The translations under genes and the position numbers were made by a program. The notes below the pieces were generated by a model, which had not been told where the DNA came from, ran no database searches, and saw only the letters and a list, made by a program, of their open reading frames with translations. Positions 26,826-35,860 of a stretch of DNA of 64,000 bases are shown here, piece after piece. How positions within the stretch are numbered: position 1 is the first letter of the stretch; the number at the start of each line of letters is the position of its first letter. Location: positions 372,001 through 436,000 of the forward strand of contig NZ_VCNC01000002.1 in the NCBI RefSeq assembly GCF_006210265.1, read 5' to 3'. The stretch comes from Desulfovibrio sp. UCD-KL4C (GTDB lineage: Bacteria; Desulfobacterota; Desulfovibrionia; Desulfovibrionales; Desulfovibrionaceae).

Positions 26826-27700
26826 TTGAATTAAAAGGCAAAAAAGCCGTCATACTAGGTGGTAGCACTGGACTTTTAGGGCAAAGTCTTACTGAAGCAT
26901 TACGCAAAAATAATGTTATAGTAATCCCGCTTTCGCGAAATGATTTTGACCCATTAGATGAACAGTCAACAACTGCTTTCTTTGAACGAGAAGAACCGGA
27001 TTACATATTCAACACAATTGCGTATACAATGGTAGATCAAGCGGAAGAAGAGCAAAACCAAGCTCACCTTCTTAATACAACTCTTCCGGTAATTCTAGGT
27101 AGAATAGCTAAAAAACACCAAGCTAAACTTATTCATTTCAGTACAGATTTTGTTTTTGATGGCAAAAAAGATTCCCCATATACCGAAACAGATAAAACAA
27201 ATCCTAAATCAGTATATGGAACTACAAAACTTGACGGTGAAGATAAGCTCCTAGATATTGAATACGAAAATATACTGATAATTAGAACGGCTTGGCTGTT
27301 CGGACCGTACAAAACAAATTTTGTACAAAAAATACTTAATATTGCCCGTGAAAAAGATTTTTTGAGCATTGTTCATGATCAAACAGGTTCACCAACCTAC
27401 ACTCCAGATCTGTCAGAATACACGATCGCGCTACTAAAAGCCGAAGCCAACGGTATTTTTAACGTTGTAAATTCAGGAAAAGCCAGTTGGTGTGAACTTG
27501 CCACAGAAGCCATCAACTGTGCAGGTATAAACTGCCTCATAACTCCTGTACCAACAAGTTCCTACCCCACAAAAGCAGAAAGACCGTCCTATTCAGTTCT
27601 GGACACATCCAAATTCACCGAAGTAACAAAGATAACTCCCCGTTCATGGGTTCAGGCACTTCGCGACTATCTCTATAACGACCTACAAAATGATTTTTAA
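26822..27700 (+). CDS. rfbD: dTDP-4-dehydrorhamnose reductase
   Basis: The 292-residue enzyme begins MIELKGKKAVILGGSTGLLGQSL (NADPH-binding) and carries the STDFVFDG and YGTTKLDGE motifs of RmlD. It reduces dTDP-4-keto-rhamnose to dTDP-L-rhamnose. The start chosen is the ATG that overlaps the rfbB stop by four bases. An upstream in-frame ATG at 26756 lies inside rfbB and is rejected. Translational coupling with rfbB is likely. Confidence 0.93.
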   Translation: MIELKGKKAVILGGSTGLLGQSLTEALRKNNVIVIPLSRNDFDPLDEQSTTAFFEREEPDYIFNTIAYTMVDQAEEEQNQAHLLNTTLPVILGRIAKKHQAKLIHFSTDFVFDGKKDSPYTETDKTNPKSVYGTTKLDGEDKLLDIEYENILIIRTAWLFGPYKTNFVQKILNIAREKDFLSIVHDQTGSPTYTPDLSEYTIALLKAEANGIFNVVNSGKASWCELATEAINCAGINCLITPVPTSSYPTKAERPSYSVLDTSKFTEVTKITPRSWVQALRDYLYNDLQNDF

Positions 27701-27730
27701 AACACTTATAAGAGTTTAAACTTACTTACT

Positions 27731-28705
27731 ATGGTTAAAATTACACCCACGTCATTACGTAACACTATCCAGTTTGTAATGACTGCATTCTGTATCTTTG
27801 TTGGGTACCGGTTTTATCTTTTTTATCAATTTATGAACGGCAGTTCCTCAGTTGCTGTAAATAAGCCGGGTGCAGTTGAAGGATTTTTACCTATTAGTGC
27901 CCTGCTTTCATTCAAACAGCTCATAACCAATGGAATATACGACGAAGTTCACCCCGCAGGTCTTACAATCTTTATTGCTGTACTTGTTATGTCACTACTT
28001 CTACGCAAAGGCTTTTGCGGATACCTTTGTCCAATCGGCTTCGTAAGCAATCTGCTAAGCAAACTAGGGCGAAAAACAAAGCATATAATCAAGGTTACAG
28101 GCAAAATTGAATTTGTTTTGTTAATCCCTAAATATATCGCCGGAGCTTTTTTTCTTAACGCAGTTTTTTTTAAAATGGGACCTCGAGCAACATCTTCATT
28201 TATTCATTCATCGTTTAATTATACGGGTGAAGCACGAATGCTCCATTTCTTCACCCATCTTGGATTGGTTTCAGCATTAGTCATAGCATCAATAGTCATA
28301 CTATGTATTTTTATACCATATTTCTGGTGCCGTTTTTTATGTCCCTATGGGGCTCTGCTTGGTGTAATTTCCAAACTTTCCCCTATTGCTGTAAAACGCA
28401 ATCAAGATCTGTGTATAAAATGCGGTAAATGCTCAAAAGTATGCCCAGGTGGAATTCAGGTAGAAACTAAAACAATTATCAACTCATCTGAATGCATAGG
28501 ATGCACACAATGCATCGGGAGTTGCCCCGTAAATGATTGTTTAACTCTGACCGACCGCCTGAGCCGCAAACGACGTCCATGGGCTACAATTGCTATTGGG
28601 TGTGTATTCATCCTTATGCTTTATTATGTGACAGCAGTTGTAACTAACCATTGGGATTCTCCTTTGCCAAATGAAATGCTTCGCAGATACTACATAAATA
28701 TGTAA
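27731..28705 (+). CDS. NapH/NosR-like membrane polyferredoxin
   Basis: The 324-residue protein has about five membrane spans, two C-x3-C-P motifs (CGYLCPIGF and CRFLCPYGA) and two [4Fe-4S] ferredoxin motifs (CIKCGKCSKVC and CIGCTQCIGSC). This is the architecture of NapH/NosR-type quinol- or electron-transfer proteins. No periplasmic reductase partner is encoded next to it. It shares a bidirectional terminator with the convergent AOR gene. The partner and direction of electron flow are unknown. Confidence 0.88.
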   Translation: MVKITPTSLRNTIQFVMTAFCIFVGYRFYLFYQFMNGSSSVAVNKPGAVEGFLPISALLSFKQLITNGIYDEVHPAGLTIFIAVLVMSLLLRKGFCGYLCPIGFVSNLLSKLGRKTKHIIKVTGKIEFVLLIPKYIAGAFFLNAVFFKMGPRATSSFIHSSFNYTGEARMLHFFTHLGLVSALVIASIVILCIFIPYFWCRFLCPYGALLGVISKLSPIAVKRNQDLCIKCGKCSKVCPGGIQVETKTIINSSECIGCTQCIGSCPVNDCLTLTDRLSRKRRPWATIAIGCVFILMLYYVTAVVTNHWDSPLPNEMLRRYYINM

Positions 28706-28730
28706 CTTAGCGTCCATTAAATAACACAAG

Positions 28731-28766
28731 AAAAGCCTCTCAGAGAAATTCTCTGAGAGGCTTTTT
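28731..28766. terminator. Bidirectional terminator between polyferredoxin and AOR genes
   Basis: A 17-bp perfect stem, AAAAGCCTCTCAGAGAA with TTCTCTGAGAGGCTTTT, has a one-base loop. A and T runs flank it, so it works in both directions. Confidence 0.93.
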
Positions 28767-28789
28767 ACATACGTTAAACCGAATAAGCT

Positions 28790-30517
28790 TTAGACTTTCG
28801 CAGCCTGAAGTTCTTCAACTGAGTAATCCCATATGGTATCATGAGGTTCAAGGTTTTCTTCACTGAAGAAACGAGGAAGTTGATCATCAAACTTAGTAAA
28901 TCCGGCGTTCGCATTAAATTCAAGCTCGTTCTTAAGAGTATTAACTCCAAGAGCAATAAAATCATCAGCTGTGAATTCAATACCGTGCGATGCGGCAACT
29001 AAGTCACAGATACACTGAACAGCGTCTTCAGTATCAAGAACAGCAAATGCAACGAATAGACACAGGCCTAAAGCATCAATTGATGCAGTAGCTATCTGAA
29101 GATTTTTGGACAGTTCAATCTGACCTTCTCTGGAAAGCGGATCAACATCTCCACCAATTTTAAGAATATTAGTAGCAACTGCGTATCCGGCAGTATGGTC
29201 ACCGCCCATAGGGGTTGTTGCATAAGTAACGCCTATCCCCTTCACAGAACGTGGATCGTACGCAGGGAGAGCCTGACCTTTGACAGTAGGGATACGATCA
29301 ACACCGAAAGCTTTACCGGCAAAAACAGTCCCATTTCCGATAATGCGTCCCATTGGGTCAGTAGATCCGACCTTTTTCAACAGAGCAAGAGCGGCATCAC
29401 CATCACCCCACTCCAGAATGCCGCCATCCATTGCTACTGCCATGGTACAACCCATTTCGATGGTATCGATACCTTTCTCGTCGCAAACACGGTCCATTGT
29501 CGCAATAACATCAATATCTTTAACTAAACAGTTAGCGCCAAAGCCCCATACTGTTTCATATTCAAATCCTGACGTGAGATAATCGCCATTTTTATCGTTG
29601 TAACGCTGTGAACACTGAATAACACATCCGGTATGACAGCCTTCTTTAGTTTTTCCATTACGCGATTCAATAATTTCCGCAATTTTCTCGCCAGAAATGT
29701 CAGCAACATCGTCAAAACGCCCTGTACGGAAGTTCTTTGTCGGCAATGCCCCTGCCTCGTTAATAATATTAACAAGGATAGAAGTTCCATATGCAGGAAG
29801 TCCTTCACCTGTTACAGGGTGACCTATCAGAATTTCTGTCCAACGTTTACGAGCTACTTTAAATTTTTCAAGATCGACTGCAGTGACGCGTCCAGATACA
29901 GCAGGGTCAAGAACAATAGCTTTAATTTTCTTAGATCCCATCACTGCTCCCATACCGCCACGCCCGGCAGATCTGGCAGGGTTTAAATGAGGATCTGAGA
30001 ATTGAATTGTGGAAGCAGCAAGACATTGTTCACCAGCCGGACCGGCTAAAGCGGTTACAACCTTTTCGCCATAAATTTTCTTAAGATCGGCATGTGCAGG
30101 GTAATTATCTTTACCTACTATTGCTGTGGCATCTTTGAACACGACCTTGTCAGCATAAATTTCTATAATTGAAAATAGCGCATCTTGCGCAGGTTTGTCT
30201 TCAAATACAATTGCCAGCAGATCAAGCCTAGGCAGAACCTGAGCAAATTGCCCTCCGGTGTTACTTTCTTTAATCCCACCAGTAAGCGGTGATTTAGCAC
30301 CACAGGAAAGTCTCCCGGAGTTGGCTGCGCCAGTATTAGCGAGAATGCCAGCAGCAAAAACGAGTTTATTTGATGAGGAAAGTGGATGGCAATCAGCTGG
30401 TACCTCTTTATTTACAAGTCTAGAAGTAAGTGCGCGACCGCCAAGTCCTGCGTATTCGCCAAGTTCTTCAAAAATAAATTCTTTAGTACGAGTATTGATT
30501 CTAAGGATTCTGGGCAT
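28790..30517 (-). CDS. Aldehyde:ferredoxin oxidoreductase family protein (tungsto-/molybdopterin)
   Basis: The 575-residue protein starts with the RILRINTRTKEF and GLGGRALTSRLV segments of the AOR N-terminal domain and contains GAANSGRLSCGAKSPLTGG. A [4Fe-4S] motif, GCHTGCVIQC, lies mid-protein and GLCLF supplies the fourth cysteine near the C-terminus. The family oxidises aldehydes to acids with reduction of ferredoxin, using a tungstopterin. The ATG has AAGGTGG upstream. The upstream region is very AT-rich with phased direct repeats, suggesting regulated expression. Confidence 0.93.
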   Translation of the reverse strand: MPRILRINTRTKEFIFEELGEYAGLGGRALTSRLVNKEVPADCHPLSSSNKLVFAAGILANTGAANSGRLSCGAKSPLTGGIKESNTGGQFAQVLPRLDLLAIVFEDKPAQDALFSIIEIYADKVVFKDATAIVGKDNYPAHADLKKIYGEKVVTALAGPAGEQCLAASTIQFSDPHLNPARSAGRGGMGAVMGSKKIKAIVLDPAVSGRVTAVDLEKFKVARKRWTEILIGHPVTGEGLPAYGTSILVNIINEAGALPTKNFRTGRFDDVADISGEKIAEIIESRNGKTKEGCHTGCVIQCSQRYNDKNGDYLTSGFEYETVWGFGANCLVKDIDVIATMDRVCDEKGIDTIEMGCTMAVAMDGGILEWGDGDAALALLKKVGSTDPMGRIIGNGTVFAGKAFGVDRIPTVKGQALPAYDPRSVKGIGVTYATTPMGGDHTAGYAVATNILKIGGDVDPLSREGQIELSKNLQIATASIDALGLCLFVAFAVLDTEDAVQCICDLVAASHGIEFTADDFIALGVNTLKNELEFNANAGFTKFDDQLPRFFSEENLEPHDTIWDYSVEELQAAKV

Positions 30518-30631
30518 ATGACCACCTTAAATTAAAGTTAATTCCAACCAACCTTCAACAAAATATAATAGTAAAATCATTAATAAGCAGCATAATTATA
30601 TATGTGTATTGAAAGTTGTCAAAACAATTAA

Positions 30632-30683
30632 ATTATATCTTTTAAGACATAACACAATTTTTATTATATCTTTAAAAACATAA
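30632..30683. repeat. Two 21-bp direct repeats, phased by 31 bp
   Basis: Copies at 30632-30652 and 30663-30683 share 19 of 21 bases and begin ATTATATCTTT. The start-to-start distance of 31 bp is about three helical turns, so both face the same side of DNA, 115-165 bases upstream of the AOR start. They may be tandem activator sites. Confidence 0.6.
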
Positions 30684-30693
30684 TAAATTTAAT

Positions 30694-30720
30694 AATGGTG
30701 TATTAAGTAAATATACCATT
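30694..30720. repeat. 27-bp imperfect palindrome upstream of AOR
   Basis: Arms AATGGTGTATT (30694-30704) and AATATACCATT (30710-30720) pair with one mismatch around a five-base centre. The shape is that of an operator, but the region is so AT-rich that chance is possible. Confidence 0.45.
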
Positions 30721-30884
30721 TTAAAAACAATACAACAATAATTTATTTAATTTAATAAAAAGTTAATACATTATTATATACTAATTAAATTTTATAACAA
30801 TAAAATTAAAATAAATAATTAAAAGATATTGTATAAAAACTCAATTTTAACAAAACATAATTAGTATATACAATTTTAATATTA

Positions 30885-30923
30885 TTAAAAAAAAAGCGGG
30901 GATGGTTTTTCAACCATCCCCGC
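30885..30923 (-). terminator. Intrinsic terminator of the yajC-secD-secF operon
   Basis: A 12-bp stem, GCGGGGATGGTT with AACCATCCCCGC, is followed on the minus strand by a run of nine T. Confidence 0.93.
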
Positions 30924-30953
30924 ATACAAAAGCAATATCTAAGAAACTAACGA

Positions 30954-32027
30954 TTATACTGCGTCAACTTCTGGAATATCCTTTTCAATCGCACTAGGAC
31001 CAAATCCGATAAGAATTGGACTTGCAACAAAGATTGAAGAGTAAGTCCCGATGCCGACACCGATCAACATTGCTAAAGCAAAATCATGAATAACCCCACC
31101 CCCCAAAACAAACAATGCAATAATTACAAGCAAGGTAGTGCCTGAAGTCAAGATTGTTCTACTGAGAGTCTGGTTAACACTGATATTAATAGTGTCAGCA
31201 AGATCTTTCCCGATTTTTCCATAAACATTTTCACGGATACGGTCAAAAACGATAATAGTATCATTCAATGAATAACCGATAATCGTCAGCAGAGCCGCGA
31301 TAATCGTAAGGTCAAACTCTTTGCCGAGCAAAGAGAATATACCAACTGTTATAAGCACGTCATGAATAAGGGCGACAATAGCCCCCAACGCATAATTAAG
31401 TTTTAAATACCAACATAAGCCAACAGTTATAATAAGCGCTGCAAAGATGAGTAAAGAGGTCGAAACCCCTGCCAACTCGAGCACACTGATTCCACCGAAG
31501 AGCCCACCAGCCATTATAGCTGCTGCAAACCATCGTTGCTCAAAACGACCAGAGATATAAATTGCAATAAGAAGTACTGCAAAATAAAGAGCTTCAATCG
31601 CCTTGGTTCTTAAGTCAGCACCAACCTTCGGCCCAACCATTTCAAGTCGCTGAATATCAAAATTAACACCTTTAAGATTGGCATTAAAATCCTTAGTTAT
31701 TTTTTTACGAATAATTTCAGAAGCGACACTTGAGGTAGAAGTTCTGATAAGAATTTCATTATCATCAACATGACCGAAACGCTGAACAACAAGTCCTGGC
31801 AGGTCAGTATCATTGAGAGCTTGCTTAACATCTTTAACATCAACAAGCTTATCAAATTTAACCTGAACCACAATCCCGCCGGCAAAGTCGATACCATACT
31901 TGGGTCCACCCTTCATGATTAAAGAGCCGATTCCAAGCAAAATCAAAATAGCGGAAAACAAGAACGCTTTATTTTTGAATCCGATAAAGTCAATATGAGT
32001 ATCGGGTTTAATTAATTGCAATCCCAT
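30954..32027 (-). CDS. secF: Protein translocase subunit SecF
   Basis: The 357-residue membrane protein has an N-terminal span, a periplasmic domain with YGIDFAGGIVVQVKF, and a five-span C-terminal block containing SLNDTIIVFDRIREN, the SecF signature. With SecD it uses the proton or sodium gradient to pull exported proteins into the periplasm. It lies 13 bases downstream of secD and is the last gene of the unit. Confidence 0.96.
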   Translation of the reverse strand: MGLQLIKPDTHIDFIGFKNKAFLFSAILILLGIGSLIMKGGPKYGIDFAGGIVVQVKFDKLVDVKDVKQALNDTDLPGLVVQRFGHVDDNEILIRTSTSSVASEIIRKKITKDFNANLKGVNFDIQRLEMVGPKVGADLRTKAIEALYFAVLLIAIYISGRFEQRWFAAAIMAGGLFGGISVLELAGVSTSLLIFAALIITVGLCWYLKLNYALGAIVALIHDVLITVGIFSLLGKEFDLTIIAALLTIIGYSLNDTIIVFDRIRENVYGKIGKDLADTINISVNQTLSRTILTSGTTLLVIIALFVLGGGVIHDFALAMLIGVGIGTYSSIFVASPILIGFGPSAIEKDIPEVDAV

Positions 32028-32040
32028 TTATTCACTCTCC

Positions 32041-33642
32041 CTAAATACTCAGCGACGCATCAGCTGCGCGCTTGGAGGTGTAAATATCGAACATGATACG
32101 GGTGACGAAAATAGCAGTAAACATCGAGGTAATAATACCAAGAGTTAGTGTTACTGCAAATCCCCGGATCGGTCCGGTACCGAATTGGTACAGAATAACA
32201 GCTGCAATCACAGTTGTGATATTAGCATCAAGAATAGTAAGGGTTGCTCTGCTGTATCCTTCGATAATCGCAGCTTTAGCCGTAAGCCCTCTTCTTAATT
32301 CCTCGCGAATGCGCTCAAATATGATAACGTTCGCATCCACAGCCATACCGATGGTAAGAATAATACCCGCGATACCCGGAAGAGTCAGAGTAGCTCCAAA
32401 AGCAGCTAATCCGGCAAGAATCAAAAGAACGTTAAGAACAAGCACTACATCTGCTACAAAACCAGCAAAACCGTAGTATACAAGCATGAATACCAGAACA
32501 AGAGCACTACCTACGACAGCGGCCATTACGCCTTTATCAATAGATTCCTGTCCAAGAGAAGGCCCAACTGTTCTTTGCTCCTGAATAGAAACCGGAGCAG
32601 GAAGTGATCCGGCTCTAAGTACGATAGCAAGGTCATGAGCTTCGTCAGTTGTATAACTTCCTGTAATACTAGCTTTACCACCGCTGATGCGATCCTGAAT
32701 AGTCGGAGCTGAATAGACTTTACCGTCAAGAACGATAGCCATTCTTTTCTTAATATTCTCACCTGTAACGCGTTCAAAAATCCTTGCCCCTCTACCATTA
32801 AAGCTGAGAGTAACATAAGGTTTTCCGAACTGGTCAAAGCGAGTCTGAGCATCATTAATAAATTCACCGGTAAGCATTGCTTCTTTTCTTAAAACAATAG
32901 GCTTTTCGATATAAGATCCGTCAGGAAGTCTGTGTTTAATAACAGTTACTTCACGACCTGGAGCAACAATACCCTTAGCAGCTTTTTCAAGATCAGCAGA
33001 ATCATCTACCACTTTAAATTCTAAGTGAGCTGTTTTACCAATAATCTTGATAGCTCTTTCAGGGTCCTGCATACCGGGCAACTGAATCTGAATGCGATTG
33101 CCTTCCTGCTTGCGGATATCAGGCTCTGCAACACCAAACTGGTCAATACGGTTGCGGATAGTTTTAATAGCCTGATCCATTGTGAGCTTAGTTAGCTCCT
33201 TCTTATATTCCGAAGTTGGAGCAAAGATATAAGTAACTTTCCCGTCAGGCTTTGTAACCGCACTGACGACACTCAAATGATTAAATTCTTTTTTAACCAA
33301 AGAATTCAATTTTTCCTGCTGCTCTTTTTTGAGCAAAACAGCTTCAATTTTCTCGCCATTGATAACATCGGGCTGTAGAACAATAATTCCCTTCTCTCTG
33401 GCAACGGCTCTAAGGTCGTCCCCCATACGGGCTAAAGTATTGTCCAACGCTTTATCCATATCTACCCCAAGGGTAAGATGGATACCACCTTTAAGATCAA
33501 GGCCTAAACTGATTTTGTCATTCGGCAGGAAACGAGCCATGGCCGAATTCTGAACTGCAGGTGATGTTGGCAGAAGATAAATACTTCCAAGCACAACCAC
33601 CAACAAAGTCAGAGCAATTCTCCAACGAAGACTCCCGTTCAT
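32041..33642 (-). CDS. secD: Protein translocase subunit SecD
   Basis: The 533-residue protein has the N-terminal LGLDLKGGIHLTLGVD motif of the periplasmic P1 domain. A QFGVAEPDIRKQ segment follows, and a C-terminal six-span membrane domain with GMAVDANVIIFERIREEL. It partners SecF and YajC at SecYEG. AGGAG lies directly before the ATG. Confidence 0.96.
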   Translation of the reverse strand: MNGSLRWRIALTLLVVVLGSIYLLPTSPAVQNSAMARFLPNDKISLGLDLKGGIHLTLGVDMDKALDNTLARMGDDLRAVAREKGIIVLQPDVINGEKIEAVLLKKEQQEKLNSLVKKEFNHLSVVSAVTKPDGKVTYIFAPTSEYKKELTKLTMDQAIKTIRNRIDQFGVAEPDIRKQEGNRIQIQLPGMQDPERAIKIIGKTAHLEFKVVDDSADLEKAAKGIVAPGREVTVIKHRLPDGSYIEKPIVLRKEAMLTGEFINDAQTRFDQFGKPYVTLSFNGRGARIFERVTGENIKKRMAIVLDGKVYSAPTIQDRISGGKASITGSYTTDEAHDLAIVLRAGSLPAPVSIQEQRTVGPSLGQESIDKGVMAAVVGSALVLVFMLVYYGFAGFVADVVLVLNVLLILAGLAAFGATLTLPGIAGIILTIGMAVDANVIIFERIREELRRGLTAKAAIIEGYSRATLTILDANITTVIAAVILYQFGTGPIRGFAVTLTLGIITSMFTAIFVTRIMFDIYTSKRAADASLSI

Positions 33643-33758
33643 CTCCTCTCCCTTTATAAATTCAAATAGGAAATGTTACAACACACTTAAAAAGGCAAGC
33701 ACCGCCGGAAGGACCGAACAAGGTGACTTGCCTTTGCAAGGCTGCATTACAAAAAGGT

Positions 33759-34112
33759 TTATTTACCTTTTTTTTCTTCCTTAGCAGAAACGGCCATACC
33801 GGCAACATAACCTCTGTCAACTTTAACCTGAAAACCTTCAGCAAGTTCGACAGTAAGTTCATCACCATTAACAGCAACAATTCTACCATAAAGACCACCA
33901 CCAGTCAGGATACGATCACCCTTCTGGAGACCTGCAAGCATTTCTTTATGCTGTTTAGCTTTTTTTTGCTGTGGCCTGATAAGCAAGAAATAGAAAATTG
34001 CAAACATAAGAATTAAAGGCAGAAAGGAGCCGAGAGCACCAGCTGGACCTGCCTGTCCCTGCCCTCCTCCCATAGAACCCATCGCGTGTGCGATCTTGTC
34101 AAAAAACATCAT
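33759..34112 (-). CDS. yajC: Preprotein translocase subunit YajC
   Basis: The 117-residue protein has one membrane span (about 28-46) followed by the family signature LLIRPQQKKAKQHKEML and a small cytoplasmic domain (GDRILTGGGLYGRIV). An unusually Gly/Gln-rich stretch (MGGGQGQAGPAG) lies before the span. AGGAGG precedes the ATG. It is upstream of secD-secF in the common order. Confidence 0.95.
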   Translation of the reverse strand: MMFFDKIAHAMGSMGGGQGQAGPAGALGSFLPLILMFAIFYFLLIRPQQKKAKQHKEMLAGLQKGDRILTGGGLYGRIVAVNGDELTVELAEGFQVKVDRGYVAGMAVSAKEEKKGK

Positions 34113-34561
34113 GTCCTCCTGAAAAGACTGTGTACGAGATAAATAATCCGCCTATTACGCGAGAACAACCATGTTCCCGTAAGGGCGGTGAAAGCGACAC
34201 ACGCTCACACCGATTTCCTCAAATTAATCCCTGATAAACTCTTGATTTCTAGCAAGAAGATACCATTTACAGGATTTACCGAAATATAAAAAACTTTTTT
34301 TTAAAATAACTATCACTCAGGCATTAGAAACATCTGTTTTTAGCAGAAAATATACCCATAAGCAAAACAGCTAATTTATACATAAAAAGTATTTATTTTT
34401 CAAACAATTACACGGACTGAAAACAAATTTTCATAAAGCAAAACACCGAATATACACTCGATAACCGACATTGCCACGAACGTAAATAGCTAACAGACAA
34501 TTAAACACTGCCCTTGCCTAAGTGGTTCGCCCTACGGTGTAAAGGATTTTCTATTTGTTAT
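34113..34561. other. Upstream region of yajC with leader hairpins
   Basis: The 449 bases lie between yajC and the end of the next minus-strand gene. Near yajC, 34186-34212 forms CGGTG-AGCG/CGCT-CACCG and 34161-34178 forms a GAGAACA/TGTTC hairpin, so the yajC transcript has a structured leader. No gene or clear terminator was found in the remainder (34213-34561). Confidence 0.4.
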
Positions 34562-35851
34562 CTAGCTTTTTAAGGGAGTCCACTCTTTTAAAAAAAACTC
34601 ATTTGGCCACATCAGGATATCCGGACGACCATCGCATAACCTGTTTTGAGTTACGCTATCAAGTTCGCATTTAAACTTTATAAATGACGTATACACTCCG
34701 GCATAATCAATATCACCAATTAAAATATAACCTACAAGCCTTGAGGCTTTAAAAACAAGCTTGCGGTAATTATGCTTAATTTCATCATAAAATATATAAC
34801 TTTCATAGTTTTGAATGTCTTCCGATAAATTTATTTCACCCATTGCAACGAACGTCATTCCGTAAAAAACAAATAAATTCATAGATACATTTCTAGACAT
34901 GCCAAATTGATCTTTTACTGGAATAATTTGCTCATTATCGCAAACAACAAAACAATTATGAACCTCGGCTATTTTAGCACAAAGAAGACCGCAAGTTGAC
35001 GAAAACATTTCTGTAACGACTATCACTCCCGCTTCCAAAAAAGACTTATCAGAAAGCAATACCCCTTTAGCAAGATCGGCCTTATCACAAATTATCTTAT
35101 TAACCGAAACGCCGCATTTAAGCAGAATCCCCGCTTCTTCAATCCTACGGACAACAAGATCAGCTGCTCTCTTATCAAACTCCAAAGCAAGAATTCTTTC
35201 TTCAGAATCTACAATAGCAACTTCAAACCCCAAATTAAAAAGTTTTTCAGCAGCTTTTAAACCAGAAACACTTCCACCGAGAACTACAGCTCTTTTAGTA
35301 TTTTTTGAAATATGTATAAAATCATCAAAATTATTTATCTCGGTATGATAATTTTCAGAGATTTCTTTAGATTTTTTATCAACGTGCAGTTTCGTTGTTG
35401 AAACTGAATCATTTTCAAAATATTTGAGTCCACGATTCGGACACGCCTGAATGCAGGCAGGACCTTCTGCTCGACCTGAGCACAAATCACATTTAACAAT
35501 CTTATTGATAAGGCTGTTGCGCTGTATTGACCCGTAAGAACAGCTAACTAGACAGGACCAACATCCAACACACTTTTCAACATTATACTCAACTATACCA
35601 GTGACATTGTTCTTTGATAACGCACCAGCATCACAAACAGTAACACAAGCAGGATCATCACAATGCCTACAGCTAAGAGCAACGCTTATTCCGTTCCTTT
35701 CAAAAACCTGTATCGAAGAAGTCAGCCCCGCCACACGCTCTTTAGTATAGGCAAGGATCAAATCTTTAGCTTCCGAATGTGCGGTAAGACACGCAAGTTC
35801 ACACAATTTACATCCAATGCAGTAATCTTTATCTGGGTAGACTCTTTTCAC
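34562..35851 (-). CDS. Ferredoxin-domain / diverged pyridine-nucleotide-disulfide oxidoreductase
   Basis: The protein has 429 residues. Residues 1-150 form a CooF/DmsB-like four-cluster ferredoxin region (CIGCKLCELAC, CRHCDDPACVTVC, CVGCWSCLVSC, CDLCSGRAEGPACIQAC). Residues 185-350 resemble an FAD/NAD reductase of the NirB/rubredoxin-reductase type, but with lost landmarks. The Rossmann loop reads GGSVSG (normally GxGxxG), and the usual AGD motif near the C-terminus is not present. The frame is intact from a GTG with AGGGA upstream. It lies 9 bases after the GltB-like gene. In related bacteria such a protein partners archaeal-type glutamate synthase. Whether this copy binds FAD is doubtful. 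Confidence 0.8.
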   Translation of the reverse strand: MKRVYPDKDYCIGCKLCELACLTAHSEAKDLILAYTKERVAGLTSSIQVFERNGISVALSCRHCDDPACVTVCDAGALSKNNVTGIVEYNVEKCVGCWSCLVSCSYGSIQRNSLINKIVKCDLCSGRAEGPACIQACPNRGLKYFENDSVSTTKLHVDKKSKEISENYHTEINNFDDFIHISKNTKRAVVLGGSVSGLKAAEKLFNLGFEVAIVDSEERILALEFDKRAADLVVRRIEEAGILLKCGVSVNKIICDKADLAKGVLLSDKSFLEAGVIVVTEMFSSTCGLLCAKIAEVHNCFVVCDNEQIIPVKDQFGMSRNVSMNLFVFYGMTFVAMGEINLSEDIQNYESYIFYDEIKHNYRKLVFKASRLVGYILIGDIDYAGVYTSFIKFKCELDSVTQNRLCDGRPDILMWPNEFFLKEWTPLKS

Positions 35852-35860
35852 AAATATTCC

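Larger units (their letters stand above)
30518..30884. other. Very AT-rich upstream region of the AOR gene
   Basis: About 240 bases (30645-30885) are only around 10 % G+C by rough count. The region holds two 21-base direct repeats and a 27-base imperfect palindrome, annotated separately. No reading frame of interest was seen. Confidence 0.6.

Noticed and set aside
34213-34561. tRNA-like segment near 34500-34550
   Set aside because: GTGGTTCGCCC resembles a T-loop, but no acceptor or anticodon stems can be formed.
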